From assembly GCA_020632295.1 (NCBI GenBank), contig JACKFU010000002.1, positions 1 to 64,000 of the forward strand: a DNA stretch of 64,000 bases, given 5' to 3'. The first letter of the stretch is position 1. Every line of letters starts with the position of its first letter. The notes under the pieces are model-generated. The model saw nothing but the letters and a program-made list of their open reading frames with translations. It was not told the DNA's origin and did not search any database. Positions 16,998 through 24,822 of the stretch are shown piece by piece. Origin of the DNA: Candidatus Peribacteria bacterium (GTDB lineage: Bacteria > Patescibacteriota > Gracilibacteria > Peribacterales > Peribacteraceae). Both the position numbers and the translations under genes were made by a program.

Positions 16998-18377
16998 ATG
17001 CACAAACATAGACATCTTGTGGCATTGCCTCTCTTCCTGGCCCTTATAGGGCTTTCGTGTCTATCTTTGCAGCCGCAAAGCCTTCCTGCCATGTTTGTAT
17101 CGGGGAGTGAAGAGCGATTCTCGCTGCCCTCTGGTATTTATGGTGTTTTGTATCGTGGATCGTTTGAGGAAAAAGAGGGTGTGCTTTCCCTAGAAGACGG
17201 CGATCTGGTGCTTTCAACGGAACGTATCGCTACGGTCTATGCGGGGGATGCTGTCCTTACACTGCTCACAGGTTCTGCATATGTTAGCTATAGCGACGGC
17301 AAGCTTACTGTTGCTGGACTGAACGCGCCGGTTGCTGTTTTGTATGGCGACCAGCGTATGATTGTACCGTCTGGCATGCAGTGGTCGACCGATGCTGCAA
17401 TTGAACCACTTACCAGTGGATTTGCATTGTGGATGCGTGCACGCACTCCACATCGTCTTCCGGATACATTTATGGCGCGTAAAACGCAAGACCTTGCACT
17501 CGTGAAGCAGCCGCGTGACGTTTTGGAGCGCGATGATGTTGATGCACGCGAGATTGCTCAGTTGCTTTCGGAGACTACTGCAGACCAAACACCGCTACGT
17601 ATGCAGCTCTTGCAGAAGCTTGTAACAGACGAATCGCTCTGGATGGCAGCATCGTTCCATCCTGCCTATCAGGAGATTGCCTGGAGCATGTTTGGTCCGG
17701 ATGTGTCTGTTGAATCACAGCTGACACGACTGTTTCTCCTGCCCTTCAGTGCTCTTACCCAACAGGAGTTTTCTCCGTTTATCTTTGAGCGGTACAAGGC
17801 ATCTCTCATCGATGTTCTTACGCAGGTCGGAGATCCTGTTTTACTAACGGAACATATCGCGCAGGCACATCTTCCACTTATTTCCATGTATGAATCTCTT
17901 GGGTATCCTGTGCGTGCACGGTCGCTTCAGGAGACACTCCTGTACCTCATTGAGGCATCGCCAGAGGTGACGACGGGTATGAAGGAGGCCAAGAAGGATA
18001 TTTCAGCTATGCAAGCGATTGATGTCAGTTCGTTACCTGAGGTGACGCCACCTGAACCTGAGCCAGAAATTGCAGAAGCATCAAAGGAGCCTACTGTTGT
18101 TCTATTGCCGGAGGAGGTGGAATTAGCTGCCTATCGCATGCTTTCTGAGACAAGTGCTCTCTTTACTGTTCAGACAGCGATTACGGCATTTGCTCCGAAT
18201 CAGGCACGTGTATCAGATATTGTTTTCTCTACAGCTACTAAAGACCATAGTGTCAGCTTTACACTCGATGTCGTTACAGGGACTGTGGCAGATATTGATG
18301 TCAATGGTGAGACGAATTTTCCGTATGCACCAACATTTGAAAGCTTCATTGGATGGATCAAATCCGATGCCCTTTAG
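16998..18377 (+). CDS. Secreted or membrane-anchored protein, FecR-like N-terminal part
   Basis: A 459-residue protein with an N-terminal signal/anchor helix (about 8-30). Residues ~40-150 are beta-rich (SLPSGIYGVLY, AYVSYSDGKLTVAG) and weakly recall FecR-type beta-sandwiches; residues ~170-350 are helical. A Pro/Glu-rich linker (TPPEPEPEIAEA, about 350-370) precedes a small C-terminal domain. No catalytic motif was recognised. It is most likely exported, outside the membrane. Assignment beyond secreted hypothetical is speculative. Confidence 0.65.
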   Translation: MHKHRHLVALPLFLALIGLSCLSLQPQSLPAMFVSGSEERFSLPSGIYGVLYRGSFEEKEGVLSLEDGDLVLSTERIATVYAGDAVLTLLTGSAYVSYSDGKLTVAGLNAPVAVLYGDQRMIVPSGMQWSTDAAIEPLTSGFALWMRARTPHRLPDTFMARKTQDLALVKQPRDVLERDDVDAREIAQLLSETTADQTPLRMQLLQKLVTDESLWMAASFHPAYQEIAWSMFGPDVSVESQLTRLFLLPFSALTQQEFSPFIFERYKASLIDVLTQVGDPVLLTEHIAQAHLPLISMYESLGYPVRARSLQETLLYLIEASPEVTTGMKEAKKDISAMQAIDVSSLPEVTPPEPEPEIAEASKEPTVVLLPEEVELAAYRMLSETSALFTVQTAITAFAPNQARVSDIVFSTATKDHSVSFTLDVVTGTVADIDVNGETNFPYAPTFESFIGWIKSDAL

Positions 18378-18395
18378 TTGACCTAGAGGGTAATT

Positions 18396-18412
18396 CTGCC
18401 TAACCTAGGCAG
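18396..18412. other. Perfect hairpin before tRNA-Ile
   Basis: CTGCCTA-ACC-TAGGCAG, a seven-pair stem with a three-base loop, eight bases before tRNA-Ile. No T-run follows, so it may be a processing signal or a weak terminator. Confidence 0.4.
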
Positions 18413-18419
18413 GCTTAGT

Positions 18420-18496
18420 GGGCGGCTAGCTCAGCTGGTTAGAGCGCGACACTGATAATGTCGAGGTCACAAGTTCAAGTCTTGTGTCGCCCACCA
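18420..18496 (+). tRNA. tRNA-Ile(GAT)
   Basis: A 77-nt tRNA with encoded CCA. GGGCGGC pairs with GTCGCCC; the anticodon loop CTGATAA gives GAT; the T-loop is TTCAAGT. The 3' end TCGCCCACCAT is repeated at 19818-19828, bracketing the accessory segment that follows. Confidence 0.95.
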
Positions 18497-18497
18497 T
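18487..18497 (+). repeat. Left 11-bp direct repeat at the tRNA-Ile 3' end (possible attL)
   Basis: TCGCCCACCAT is the 3' end of tRNA-Ile plus one base. The identical 11-mer recurs at 19818-19828. This is the usual arrangement of an element integrated at a tRNA 3' end, although the repeat is short. Confidence 0.45.
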
Positions 18498-18593
18498 CAT
18501 TACGAAAGAGAATATGTACTATGACAACATAATTTAAATGATGGTTTTGCTTCGTATACCAGGAACAAAGGTCCTTGGAAGCTTGTGTATTTC

Positions 18594-18678
18594 GAGCGCG
18601 ACACTGACCTGTCCACCATAGCCTCGTCGAAGGTGGATAATGTAGAGGCCACAAGTTCAAGTCTTGTGTGGCCCTCCA
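18594..18678 (+). pseudogene. Broken tRNA-Ile copy interrupted by a palindromic element
   Basis: GAGCGCGACACTGA (18594-18607) and TAATGT...TTCAAGTCTTGTGTGG...CCTCCA (18638-18678) match the tRNA-Ile gene at 18420 from the D-arm onward, but the 5' half is missing and the 3' end has drifted. Between them, exactly in the anticodon loop, sit 30 extra bases containing TCCACC ... GGTGGA (18612-18637). It cannot fold as a complete tRNA. Confidence 0.75.
18612..18637. repeat. Palindromic element E (TCCACC...GGTGGA)
   Basis: Six-base perfect terminal inverted repeats around ATAGCCTCGTCGAA. The RTAGCCTC core and the CC...GG ends resemble the element at 38054-38089. It interrupts the duplicated tRNA-Ile fragment. 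Confidence 0.6.
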
Positions 18679-18752
18679 TTCAATTTATGGCTTATGTAAG
18701 GCGCTTTATTGTAGTTGACATAATGAAATAATAAATTATTATCTGCCCACTT

Positions 18753-19793
18753 ATGGATACTGCAACATTATCAGATCGGCTAGAAGAGTACTGGAATGAT
18801 TGGCATCTCGATTTTGATGCTCAAATGATAAATAACAGAAGACATCGCAGTAAGGTTGAAGATCCATTGAGTGGGGTAGATGAGAATGCAGAACGTGTAG
18901 TGGAAGTTTTTGATGAATGGCATCCATCTCAAAACACCAATATGACACAAGAGCTAGATGCTTTGGAAGCAAGATGGAAAATTGGCTCTGCTGCATTTGT
19001 GGAAGGTGGATATGAAAGAGATAAAGATTATACATGGACTCCATACACGATGAGATCCTGCATAAAATCCAGAATTAACAGTATTATGGAATTAACAGGG
19101 AAGAAGGATTTTTCTATTGGCGATGTATATGCACTAATTCGTGATTGCTTTGTACGTTCTATGAAGTACAGAGGAGTGGAATTGGACGAATCGATTGAGA
19201 AAAAAAATGGTCTAATCGATGTATCATCTGTAGTTACACTGGAAGAAGGAATTGAGGTATCTGATGAGCAGGAGGAACTGATTTGGAATAACTTGGCAAT
19301 CATTACCTATGGTTTTTTGGCACAAGCGAACAGAATTATGGTCAACGTACCATTTACCGATGATGATGTAGCGATTGATACAGATCGACAAAATTTACCA
19401 TTTAGTGGTGGTCTGAAAGAATATGTACAAGCGTGGAGTAGTGGAATGGCTCCTGATATACGACAAGGGGATGGACATTTATGGGCATATGCTAAATATA
19501 ATAATCGAGTCGTTGGATTTTCAAGTGGCTATATAGGTGATGATTCTCGTCAATATGATTGGGTTAAAGTGGGAGGGTTAGTTGTGAACTGCAACTATCA
19601 ACGAAGGGGATTGGGGCAAAGATTGCTCCAACGGTTTGAACAGTCAATGCCAGAGCATGTACAAAGACTGAGGGCAGATGCTGTTAAAAGCAGTTTGCCA
19701 TTTTGGCTTTCACAGGGATTTAAAGACAAAGGAGCTTCGTGGGATTATGCAAATTGTAGGCAAATAGAGAAAGTGATTCGAGAAAAGAGCTAG
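18753..19793 (+). CDS. GNAT acetyltransferase domain protein
   Basis: A 346-residue protein. The last ~130 residues form a GNAT domain: beta strands ending in VKVGGLVV followed by the acetyl-CoA pyrophosphate loop QRRGLGQRLL (motif A, R/QxxGxG) and a C-terminal LPFWLSQGF segment. The first ~200 residues are helical, acidic and unrecognised. Substrate unknown. The gene is AT-richer than its neighbours and lies between the direct repeats that copy the tRNA-Ile 3' end, so it is probably cargo of a small integrated islet (inference). Confidence 0.75.
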   Translation: MDTATLSDRLEEYWNDWHLDFDAQMINNRRHRSKVEDPLSGVDENAERVVEVFDEWHPSQNTNMTQELDALEARWKIGSAAFVEGGYERDKDYTWTPYTMRSCIKSRINSIMELTGKKDFSIGDVYALIRDCFVRSMKYRGVELDESIEKKNGLIDVSSVVTLEEGIEVSDEQEELIWNNLAIITYGFLAQANRIMVNVPFTDDDVAIDTDRQNLPFSGGLKEYVQAWSSGMAPDIRQGDGHLWAYAKYNNRVVGFSSGYIGDDSRQYDWVKVGGLVVNCNYQRRGLGQRLLQRFEQSMPEHVQRLRADAVKSSLPFWLSQGFKDKGASWDYANCRQIEKVIREKS

Positions 19794-19817
19794 GCGTAGT
19801 TCAGAAAACAGATTGAA

Positions 19818-19828
19818 TCGCCCACCAT
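19818..19828 (+). repeat. Right 11-bp direct repeat (possible attR)
   Basis: TCGCCCACCAT, identical to the tRNA-Ile 3' end at 18487-18497. It sits just after the GNAT gene and beside the terminator of the convergent gene. Confidence 0.45.
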
Positions 19829-19863
19829 AAAAAAGACGCCACTCGATACAGAGGAGTGACGTC
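19828..19863 (-). terminator. Intrinsic terminator of the 387-aa gene
   Basis: On the minus strand, GACGTCACTC pairs with GAGTGGCGTC (one mismatch), followed by a run of T (the A-run at 19828-19834 on the plus strand). Confidence 0.8.
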
Positions 19864-19897
19864 GTTAGTTCTTCGAATCAATCGACAAGTTTGTATT

Positions 19898-21061
19898 TTA
19901 CTGTTGGAGCAGTTTCATCTTTTCTTTGAGTTCAGTTTGCAATCCTGTGCACACATTCCATCTTTCGACAATTTCGCATGCAATGCGGTACTTGCCGTCT
20001 TGCATTGCAGAATGAACTGCGCATGTGCAAAGTTTTTCCCATGTCGCAGCCTGGGATTCAGCAGAGATTCCAGTAATGCCCATGGCAACACCGAATTCTG
20101 TGACTACTTTCCCTGCATTCGTAGCGTGACCAGCGACCATCTGGGTTATAAGCGCCTTCTTCAGGACGCCAACAGAACCAAATAGATCAGCAATCTTGAA
20201 GAGGGCATTGTACGCCCTGAACTCATCTGCATCTCGCCGATCGAGAACATGCATGACGATGTCTCTCATTTTGTCCTGAAGCCAGACTTGTAAGGCTACG
20301 GACAATGCGGGATCATGGTCATCAAAGACATCAGAGAGTGCAATGGCTTCCATGTATCCTGCCCAAGTCCCTTTTTGGAGGTAAATCCATTCTAGGAACT
20401 CTTTGCGAATGCGAGATTTACTCCAACCGAGAAATTGCAACTGACTGCTGATCCATTCTATAAGAAGACAGTAGTCTGTTCCCAATTTGGTCACTATACG
20501 CTCCCGATCGAATTCTGCGATATCAGAGAGATATGGCGTTATCTTACCAAACTCTGCTCTGCGGACATGAAAGACTAGATGCATCGCTTCTAGTTCTCGT
20601 CGAACGGGATCAGATGCTTCAAGCATGCGACGCACGATGCGACCAGTCCCCTCCGCTTGCCTAAGCGTCCAGTGATTCAGTGGACGAACTTGGGCGAGCA
20701 AGAATGCCTTGTACGCCAGTTCGAATGAATCATTTGAACTCCAGTTAAGAACTTCACGTTCCCAACCGAATTCAAAAACGATTTCCGAATCGTCCTTTTC
20801 TCGGCTCTTCTCGAGTTTGGTGTTGTCATGGATGACAACGAATATGCCGCATACGGCATCTCCTTTACTCCAACGCTTTAGTGGTTGACACACACGTTGC
20901 GGATTGTGCCAGTCGTAGTAAAAGAACACCATGCCGGATTCCGCTGCATCTTTAATGAGCTTTGTGGCTGCATCAAAGAACTGATTTGCGACGAGCAGAT
21001 GCAGTCTTTGCTGACGATTCGAAACCTTGTTGATCTCTTCTAATTCTTGTCTACGATTCAT
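19898..21061 (-). CDS. Orphan soluble protein
   Basis: A 387-residue protein of unknown family, mainly helical and rich in Trp and Arg (e.g. RQAEGTGRIVRRMLEA near the middle), without signal peptide or membrane helix. The N-terminal ~100 residues look alpha/beta. It has its own terminator (19828-19863). A 164-base gap, AT-rich and without recognised signals other than the promoter region, separates it from the next small gene. Function not inferred. Confidence 0.6.
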   Translation of the reverse strand: MNRRQELEEINKVSNRQQRLHLLVANQFFDAATKLIKDAAESGMVFFYYDWHNPQRVCQPLKRWSKGDAVCGIFVVIHDNTKLEKSREKDDSEIVFEFGWEREVLNWSSNDSFELAYKAFLLAQVRPLNHWTLRQAEGTGRIVRRMLEASDPVRRELEAMHLVFHVRRAEFGKITPYLSDIAEFDRERIVTKLGTDYCLLIEWISSQLQFLGWSKSRIRKEFLEWIYLQKGTWAGYMEAIALSDVFDDHDPALSVALQVWLQDKMRDIVMHVLDRRDADEFRAYNALFKIADLFGSVGVLKKALITQMVAGHATNAGKVVTEFGVAMGITGISAESQAATWEKLCTCAVHSAMQDGKYRIACEIVERWNVCTGLQTELKEKMKLLQQ

Positions 21062-21225
21062 CTCTAAACTCCTTGTGCATGAATGACTGGCAAGTAGGGA
21101 ACAAGCCAGGAAACACAGAAACTCTTATGAGAAACGAAGCACCACTACTAAAAGGTGTCGGTTGATTGTAATGTGAAAGAACTAGATATACTTTATACTT
21201 ATATTTAAATATGTCAAATTTACGC

Positions 21226-21405
21226 TTACTTCCACTTCTGCTTCACATACAGCAAGAGCACGGTGTAGAGGATTACTGGAGAAATCGTCATACCGATAGC
21301 TCCGAGCATTAGTCCAATTGCACCAAGGTGCATAGATGGGTTGTAAATAAACAGCAGTGCGGGGAGGCTAAGAAGAACGAGGAGAGTGAGGAGTAGTTTT
21401 TTCAT
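21226..21405 (-). CDS. Small two-helix membrane protein
   Basis: 59 residues starting at the ATG at 21405 (MKKLLLTLLVLL). Two hydrophobic helices are separated by a short polar turn (NPSMH), with a basic KQKWK end. No recognised family. It is divergent from the DUF5652-like gene with 23 bases between starts. Confidence 0.55.
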   Translation of the reverse strand: MKKLLLTLLVLLSLPALLFIYNPSMHLGAIGLMLGAIGMTISPVILYTVLLLYVKQKWK

Positions 21406-21415
21406 ATCAGTATGA

Positions 21416-21428
21416 TACACTACTTTTC
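21416..21428 (+). promoter_or_regulatory. -10 box for the DUF5652-like gene
   Basis: TACACT (21416-21421) is seven bases before the ATG at 21429, without a Shine-Dalgarno sequence: a leaderless arrangement. Confidence 0.5.
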
Positions 21429-21692
21429 ATGATGGAAAACTTATCAATTCTGGCACAGAACAAGGACTTCCTGATGAACGCATATAACATGAATAGTGTG
21501 ATGGGCTTTCTGCTCATTGTCGCTATAGTCGATGTTGTCTTTCGTGGCTTTGCCATGTGGCGAGCTGCTCGTATGGAAAAGAAGAGCTGGTTTATCGCTC
21601 TTCTTGTTATCAATTCCATGGCGATACTGCCGATTATCTTTCTCCTGATGACAAATCAGGAATACAAAAAAAGGAGCCCGAAGGCTCCTTAG
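21429..21692 (+). CDS. DUF5652-type small membrane protein
   Basis: An 87-residue protein with two membrane helices joined by the conserved FRGFAMWRAARMEKKSWFIALLVIN region, the pattern of the DUF5652 family common in Patescibacteria. Function unknown. Its last codons are formed by the hairpin that terminates the convergent gene. Confidence 0.7.
   Translation: MMENLSILAQNKDFLMNAYNMNSVMGFLLIVAIVDVVFRGFAMWRAARMEKKSWFIALLVINSMAILPIIFLLMTNQEYKKRSPKAP
21664..21690 (-). terminator. Terminator of the convergent gene, embedded in the DUF5652-like coding end
   Basis: AAGGAGCC-CGAA-GGCTCCTT (21671-21690), with an A-run at 21665-21672 that is a T-run on the minus strand. The hairpin is also the last codons (SPKAP) of the plus-strand gene. 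Confidence 0.85.
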
Positions 21693-21693
21693 C

Positions 21694-22155
21694 TTATTTC
21701 GTGTTTCCTCTCGATGCCTCTTTCCAGTTATCACGGATGCACTGAGCGCGCTCACTTGCATCGACATCTTCGCATGCACTGCGTACTTTCTTGTCTTGGC
21801 TGTTAATGAGGCGACGAGCACTGCGGCGCGTCATATCGTGCTTGCGGAGTCTGTTCATATCAAACCCGCGAATACGACGTGTTTCGTTACTTTCGTAGTT
21901 TTGCTGCTGCAAAAGCTGCCTGCGTTCTCGCTGCGTGTTACCACGTTCATAGGAGTCTTTTGCTTGACGAAGACGAAGGCGCTCTACACGGTTATTGATA
22001 AATACACAGCGATCTTTTTCTCGGCCCGCAAGCGAAGTGCAGCGTGCACGAGATGCATCGATAGGGTTATCGTAGGTAAGAGCAAATACTGGCGCAGTAC
22101 TACAGAGGTAGGCAACTGCTACAGATCCTGCAAAGAGTTTATGAAATTGCTTCAT
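21694..22155 (-). CDS. Secreted basic protein of unknown function
   Basis: A 153-residue protein with a clear signal peptide (MKQFHKLF, hydrophobic core, cut after VFA near 25). The mature part is very basic (many Arg, RRIRGFDMNRLRKHDM) with four Cys in two C-x-n-C pairs (near 39/50 and 127/138), probably disulfides outside the cell. The terminator follows three bases after its stop. No family recognised. Confidence 0.65.
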   Translation of the reverse strand: MKQFHKLFAGSVAVAYLCSTAPVFALTYDNPIDASRARCTSLAGREKDRCVFINNRVERLRLRQAKDSYERGNTQRERRQLLQQQNYESNETRRIRGFDMNRLRKHDMTRRSARRLINSQDKKVRSACEDVDASERAQCIRDNWKEASRGNTK

Positions 22156-22216
22156 ACAAAAAGGGGAAGGTTGAACCTAAGTATACAAGAGGAAATATGA
22201 AAGAGGAAAGAGATTC

Positions 22217-23146
22217 TTATATGTCGTAGATTTCAGTGACGCTTTTTCCTGTTTTTACATGTTCAATGACTACAGCAAGGAGTGGGGCAATTGGCAGGAT
22301 GGTGAGCCCAGGAAATGCATTCTCGTCTGTTGGAATACTGTCTGTTACGATGACTTCTTTAAATCCTGCTTCACGAAGCTTATCGATTGCTGGGTAAGAA
22401 AAGACAGGGTGTGTAGCAATAGCGTACACATCGGGGTCTGCTCCGGCTTTTAGTAAGGCTTCTTTCGCGGCTACAAGGCTTCCGCCCGTATCGATCATAT
22501 CGTCATAAAGAATACAGGTGTGACCACGAATATCACCAACAAGCTCCAGTACTTCTGATTTGTTATGCTCAGGACGTGTTTTATGCATGATGGCAAGTTC
22601 TGCACCAATGCGATCTGCAAACTTCTTTGCACGTTTAGCGCCTCCTGCGTCTGGAGAGACGACAACAGGGCTCTTCAGTTGCTTCTGCTTTATGTATTTA
22701 CTAAAAATAGTCATCGCTTCAAGGCAGTCAACAGGAATAGAGAAGAACCCCTGAATTTGGTCAGAGTGAAGGTTTAGCGTAATCACATGATCTGCGCCGG
22801 ATTCCTCAAGGAGGTGCGCGACAAGCTTTGCAGAGATGGGCTCGCGATACTCGGCAACACGATCCTGTCTTGCATAGGGGAAGAACGGCGTGATGACATG
22901 AACGCTTTTTGCAAAGGACAGTTTTGCTGCTTGGCACATAAGGAAGAGCTCCATTAAATCTTCGTTTACATTCTGGGTTGCTGTTTGGAGGATAAAGACG
23001 TCTTTGCCTCGTACAGAGTCATCAAAACGCACGTAGCGTTCGCCACTGCTAAATGTCTTTAGGGTGACGTGACTTAGTTCCATATCAAGTTCCTTGGCGA
23101 TTCTTTCGGCAAGTTCTCGATGGGAGGATCCAGCAAAGAGCTTCAT
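22217..23146 (-). CDS. prs: Ribose-phosphate pyrophosphokinase (PRPP synthetase)
   Basis: A 309-residue type I PRPP synthetase: N-terminal KLFAGSSHRELAERIA, FPYARQDR catalytic/ATP loop, SPDAGGAKRAKKFA and the PRPP loop DDMIDTGGS. It makes PRPP from ribose 5-phosphate and ATP for nucleotide synthesis and salvage; the ComF-like protein at 38.8 kb and other phosphoribosyltransferases are possible consumers. The ATG at 23146 is preferred over 23191, since the longer frame crosses the divergent gene's promoter and adds non-conserved residues. Confidence 0.95.
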   Translation of the reverse strand: MKLFAGSSHRELAERIAKELDMELSHVTLKTFSSGERYVRFDDSVRGKDVFILQTATQNVNEDLMELFLMCQAAKLSFAKSVHVITPFFPYARQDRVAEYREPISAKLVAHLLEESGADHVITLNLHSDQIQGFFSIPVDCLEAMTIFSKYIKQKQLKSPVVVSPDAGGAKRAKKFADRIGAELAIMHKTRPEHNKSEVLELVGDIRGHTCILYDDMIDTGGSLVAAKEALLKAGADPDVYAIATHPVFSYPAIDKLREAGFKEVIVTDSIPTDENAFPGLTILPIAPLLAVVIEHVKTGKSVTEIYDI

Positions 23147-23185
23147 AGTGTCTATAGTATAGCATATTTCTGGTACACTGTCTGT
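23147..23185. promoter_or_regulatory. Back-to-back extended -10 promoters of prs and the PRC-barrel gene
   Basis: Minus strand: TGc TATACT (23164-23156), nine bases to the prs ATG. Plus strand: TGg TACACT (23171-23179), six bases to the ATG at 23186. Both have an extended TGn, and the whole divergent region is 39 bases, leaving no room for leaders or Shine-Dalgarno sites. Confidence 0.7.
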
Positions 23186-23728
23186 ATGCATCTACGATTC
23201 ACGCATTGCCTTGGGTTTCCAGTCATGGAAGAGGGGGGAGACCAGATTCTTGGCATGGTGACTGGAGTACTTATTTTGCCGGATACAGGCAAAATTGAAG
23301 GGTTATTTGTACAGACAAATGGGCTACTTGGCGCTCAGACACTCTTCTGCAGTTCATTGGATATTACCAGGTGGGGGACTCGCGTATATATCAATTCTGA
23401 TACTGCGCTTGCACCCGCAGAAGACCGTATTCGACTACAGCCACTTTTGGAAGATTCCCGTACAGTTCTTGGCCAGAAGATCAAGACCGAAGCCGAAACG
23501 TATCTTGGTCGCTGTAGCGATGTTCAATTCAATACAGATACGATGCATATAGAGTGGCTCTTTCCGAAAAAGTGGTTTCGCTGGGGTGTTGCTCTTCCTA
23601 TTTCCGATGTTCTTGAGGTGACACCTCAGAGCATTATTGTGAGAGATCCTATGAGAAAAGAAAGCGTTGCACAAAAAAACACCTCGGAGAGCCGAGGTGT
23701 TTCTTCTTTAGTGCCGTCTTCAGATTAG
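23186..23728 (+). CDS. PRC-barrel domain protein
   Basis: A 180-residue protein with two PRC-barrel-like beta units: about 5-80 (GFPVMEE, GMVTGVLILPDTGKIEGLFV) and 90-155 (VLGQKIKTE, YLGRCSDV, IEWLF). PRC barrels bind RNA or protein, as in RimM. The C-terminal ~25 residues are polar and are encoded across a terminator hairpin, so the functional protein may end near residue 155. Partner unknown. Confidence 0.7.
   Translation: MHLRFTHCLGFPVMEEGGDQILGMVTGVLILPDTGKIEGLFVQTNGLLGAQTLFCSSLDITRWGTRVYINSDTALAPAEDRIRLQPLLEDSRTVLGQKIKTEAETYLGRCSDVQFNTDTMHIEWLFPKKWFRWGVALPISDVLEVTPQSIIVRDPMRKESVAQKNTSESRGVSSLVPSSD
23672..23709. terminator. Bidirectional terminator overlapping the PRC-barrel coding end
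   Basis: AACACCTCGG-AGAG-CCGAGGTGTT at 23679-23702, with a long A-run before it (T-run on the minus strand for the pilin gene) and TCTTCTTT after it on the plus strand. Confidence 0.85.
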
Positions 23729-24093
23729 TTAGAAATGTTCTGTCCAAGACTATCAACAAATCCAACAATTGCTTGTGCAAGCAGGATAACAACGAGACCA
23801 AGGATGGCGTAGAAAATAGTTTTCTTTGCCTTGTCCTTTTCTCCTTCTTCACCCTGAGAGATAACGAGGCGGATACCGGCAATCACGATAATAACAACAG
23901 CGATAAGTGCCATGAAGCTGAGAATAAACGTCAAGGCATCAAGAATGCCCTGTCGGATTGCATCCGTGTCAGAACCAACACCACCAATATCTGGTGTTTC
24001 GCCGAACAGTTCAGCACCCACTGTTGGTGCAGCAAGGAATGCCATAACAGCGTATGCTGCGCGAAGTGAAAAGTTGTTTACTTTGGTAAGCAT
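23725..24093 (-). CDS. VirB2/TrbC-type pilin-like membrane protein
   Basis: A 122-residue protein: N-terminal signal/anchor with cleavage near APTVGAE (about 22-27), an acidic mature N-terminus, then two long membrane helices (about 57-80 and 92-115) around a charged turn (GEEGEKDKAKK). This two-helix layout is that of T4SS pilins of the VirB2/TrbC type, common in CPR genomes. It would be a processed pilus or pseudopilus subunit. The VirB6/TrbL-like protein is encoded 30 kb away, so the apparatus genes are dispersed. Confidence 0.7.
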   Translation of the reverse strand: MLTKVNNFSLRAAYAVMAFLAAPTVGAELFGETPDIGGVGSDTDAIRQGILDALTFILSFMALIAVVIIVIAGIRLVISQGEEGEKDKAKKTIFYAILGLVVILLAQAIVGFVDSLGQNISN

Positions 24094-24169
24094 GATATGT
24101 AAATGGGGAATTTACTCTATTGTTACTGAATACCATGCTATCACGCAAGGGCAATGAGGCTTGACTACT

Positions 24170-24736
24170 TTATTCTTCTGTCGGTTCATTACTAACAATT
24201 CCTACAGATATCAGGAGGAGGGCAGGAAGCGAGAACCAAAGATCTTGGTTTAAGATCATTACCTGCATGAGTTTACTCTTGTTGAGAAGTGCACTAATTG
24301 TTTCCATTTTTTCAACACTTGGGTCAAGAATATTGACATCAGCAACAAAGATAAACAGAGAGATGAGCAGGAGTCCAGCTGTTGCAAATCCAAATACTGC
24401 CGTGAGTACTGCATTCACCGGTCCGCCGGGGTCTTTGCTGTAATCAATCTCCAGCCCACTACGAACAGCAATAAAAATGATGAGTGCAACAAAGACAATA
24501 AGCTTTACGGCTGTGAGTATGTCTCCATCGACATTTAGGCCAATAACACTAAGAAGCGGGCGAGAATCTCCGGTAACACGTTCAATGACATTGCCAATAC
24601 CTTCAACAGCGAGAATAGCTATGTAGGTTGAAATGATTATTTTGACTGCTTCATGCTTCCCTATAATAAAGCTATAGGTAATGACCAGACCAAAGAAGAC
24701 GACAATGAAGAGATCCCAGGTAGGTGTAACAGTCAT
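24170..24736 (-). CDS. Multi-pass membrane protein, unknown function
   Basis: 188 residues, five or six predicted helices, start at ATG 24736 (MTVTPTWDLF); the upstream start at 24808 would overlap the truB promoter. It resembles CvpA-like four-to-five-helix proteins only in layout. It lies 76 bases upstream of the pilin gene on the same strand, so they may be cotranscribed and linked in envelope function (inference). Confidence 0.6.
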   Translation of the reverse strand: MTVTPTWDLFIVVFFGLVITYSFIIGKHEAVKIIISTYIAILAVEGIGNVIERVTGDSRPLLSVIGLNVDGDILTAVKLIVFVALIIFIAVRSGLEIDYSKDPGGPVNAVLTAVFGFATAGLLLISLFIFVADVNILDPSVEKMETISALLNKSKLMQVMILNQDLWFSLPALLLISVGIVSNEPTEE

Positions 24737-24774
24737 AGCAAGAGTAAGGTTGTCTTTATAGTACACGATAGAAA

Positions 24775-24820
24775 AATCTCTTTCCACTTTCCACTTTGCT
24801 CTTTCCACTTTACTCTTTCT
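24775..24820. repeat. CTTTCCA low-complexity repeat before truB
   Basis: Several imperfect copies of a CTTTCCACTTT unit lie between the two divergent genes. The complement (AGTGGAAAGAG) also occurs in murD near 6248. The truB -10 box TACTCT (24811-24816, six bases before the ATG) lies at the edge of this repeat. Confidence 0.6.
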
Positions 24821-24822
24821 TC

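Noticed and set aside
18475..18660. Minus-strand frame between tRNA-Ile and its broken copy
   Set aside because: Runs through repeat and tRNA antisense sequence only; no coding features.
18594..18678. Genuine intron-containing tRNA
   Set aside because: The 5' half and acceptor strand are missing, so splicing would not restore a tRNA.
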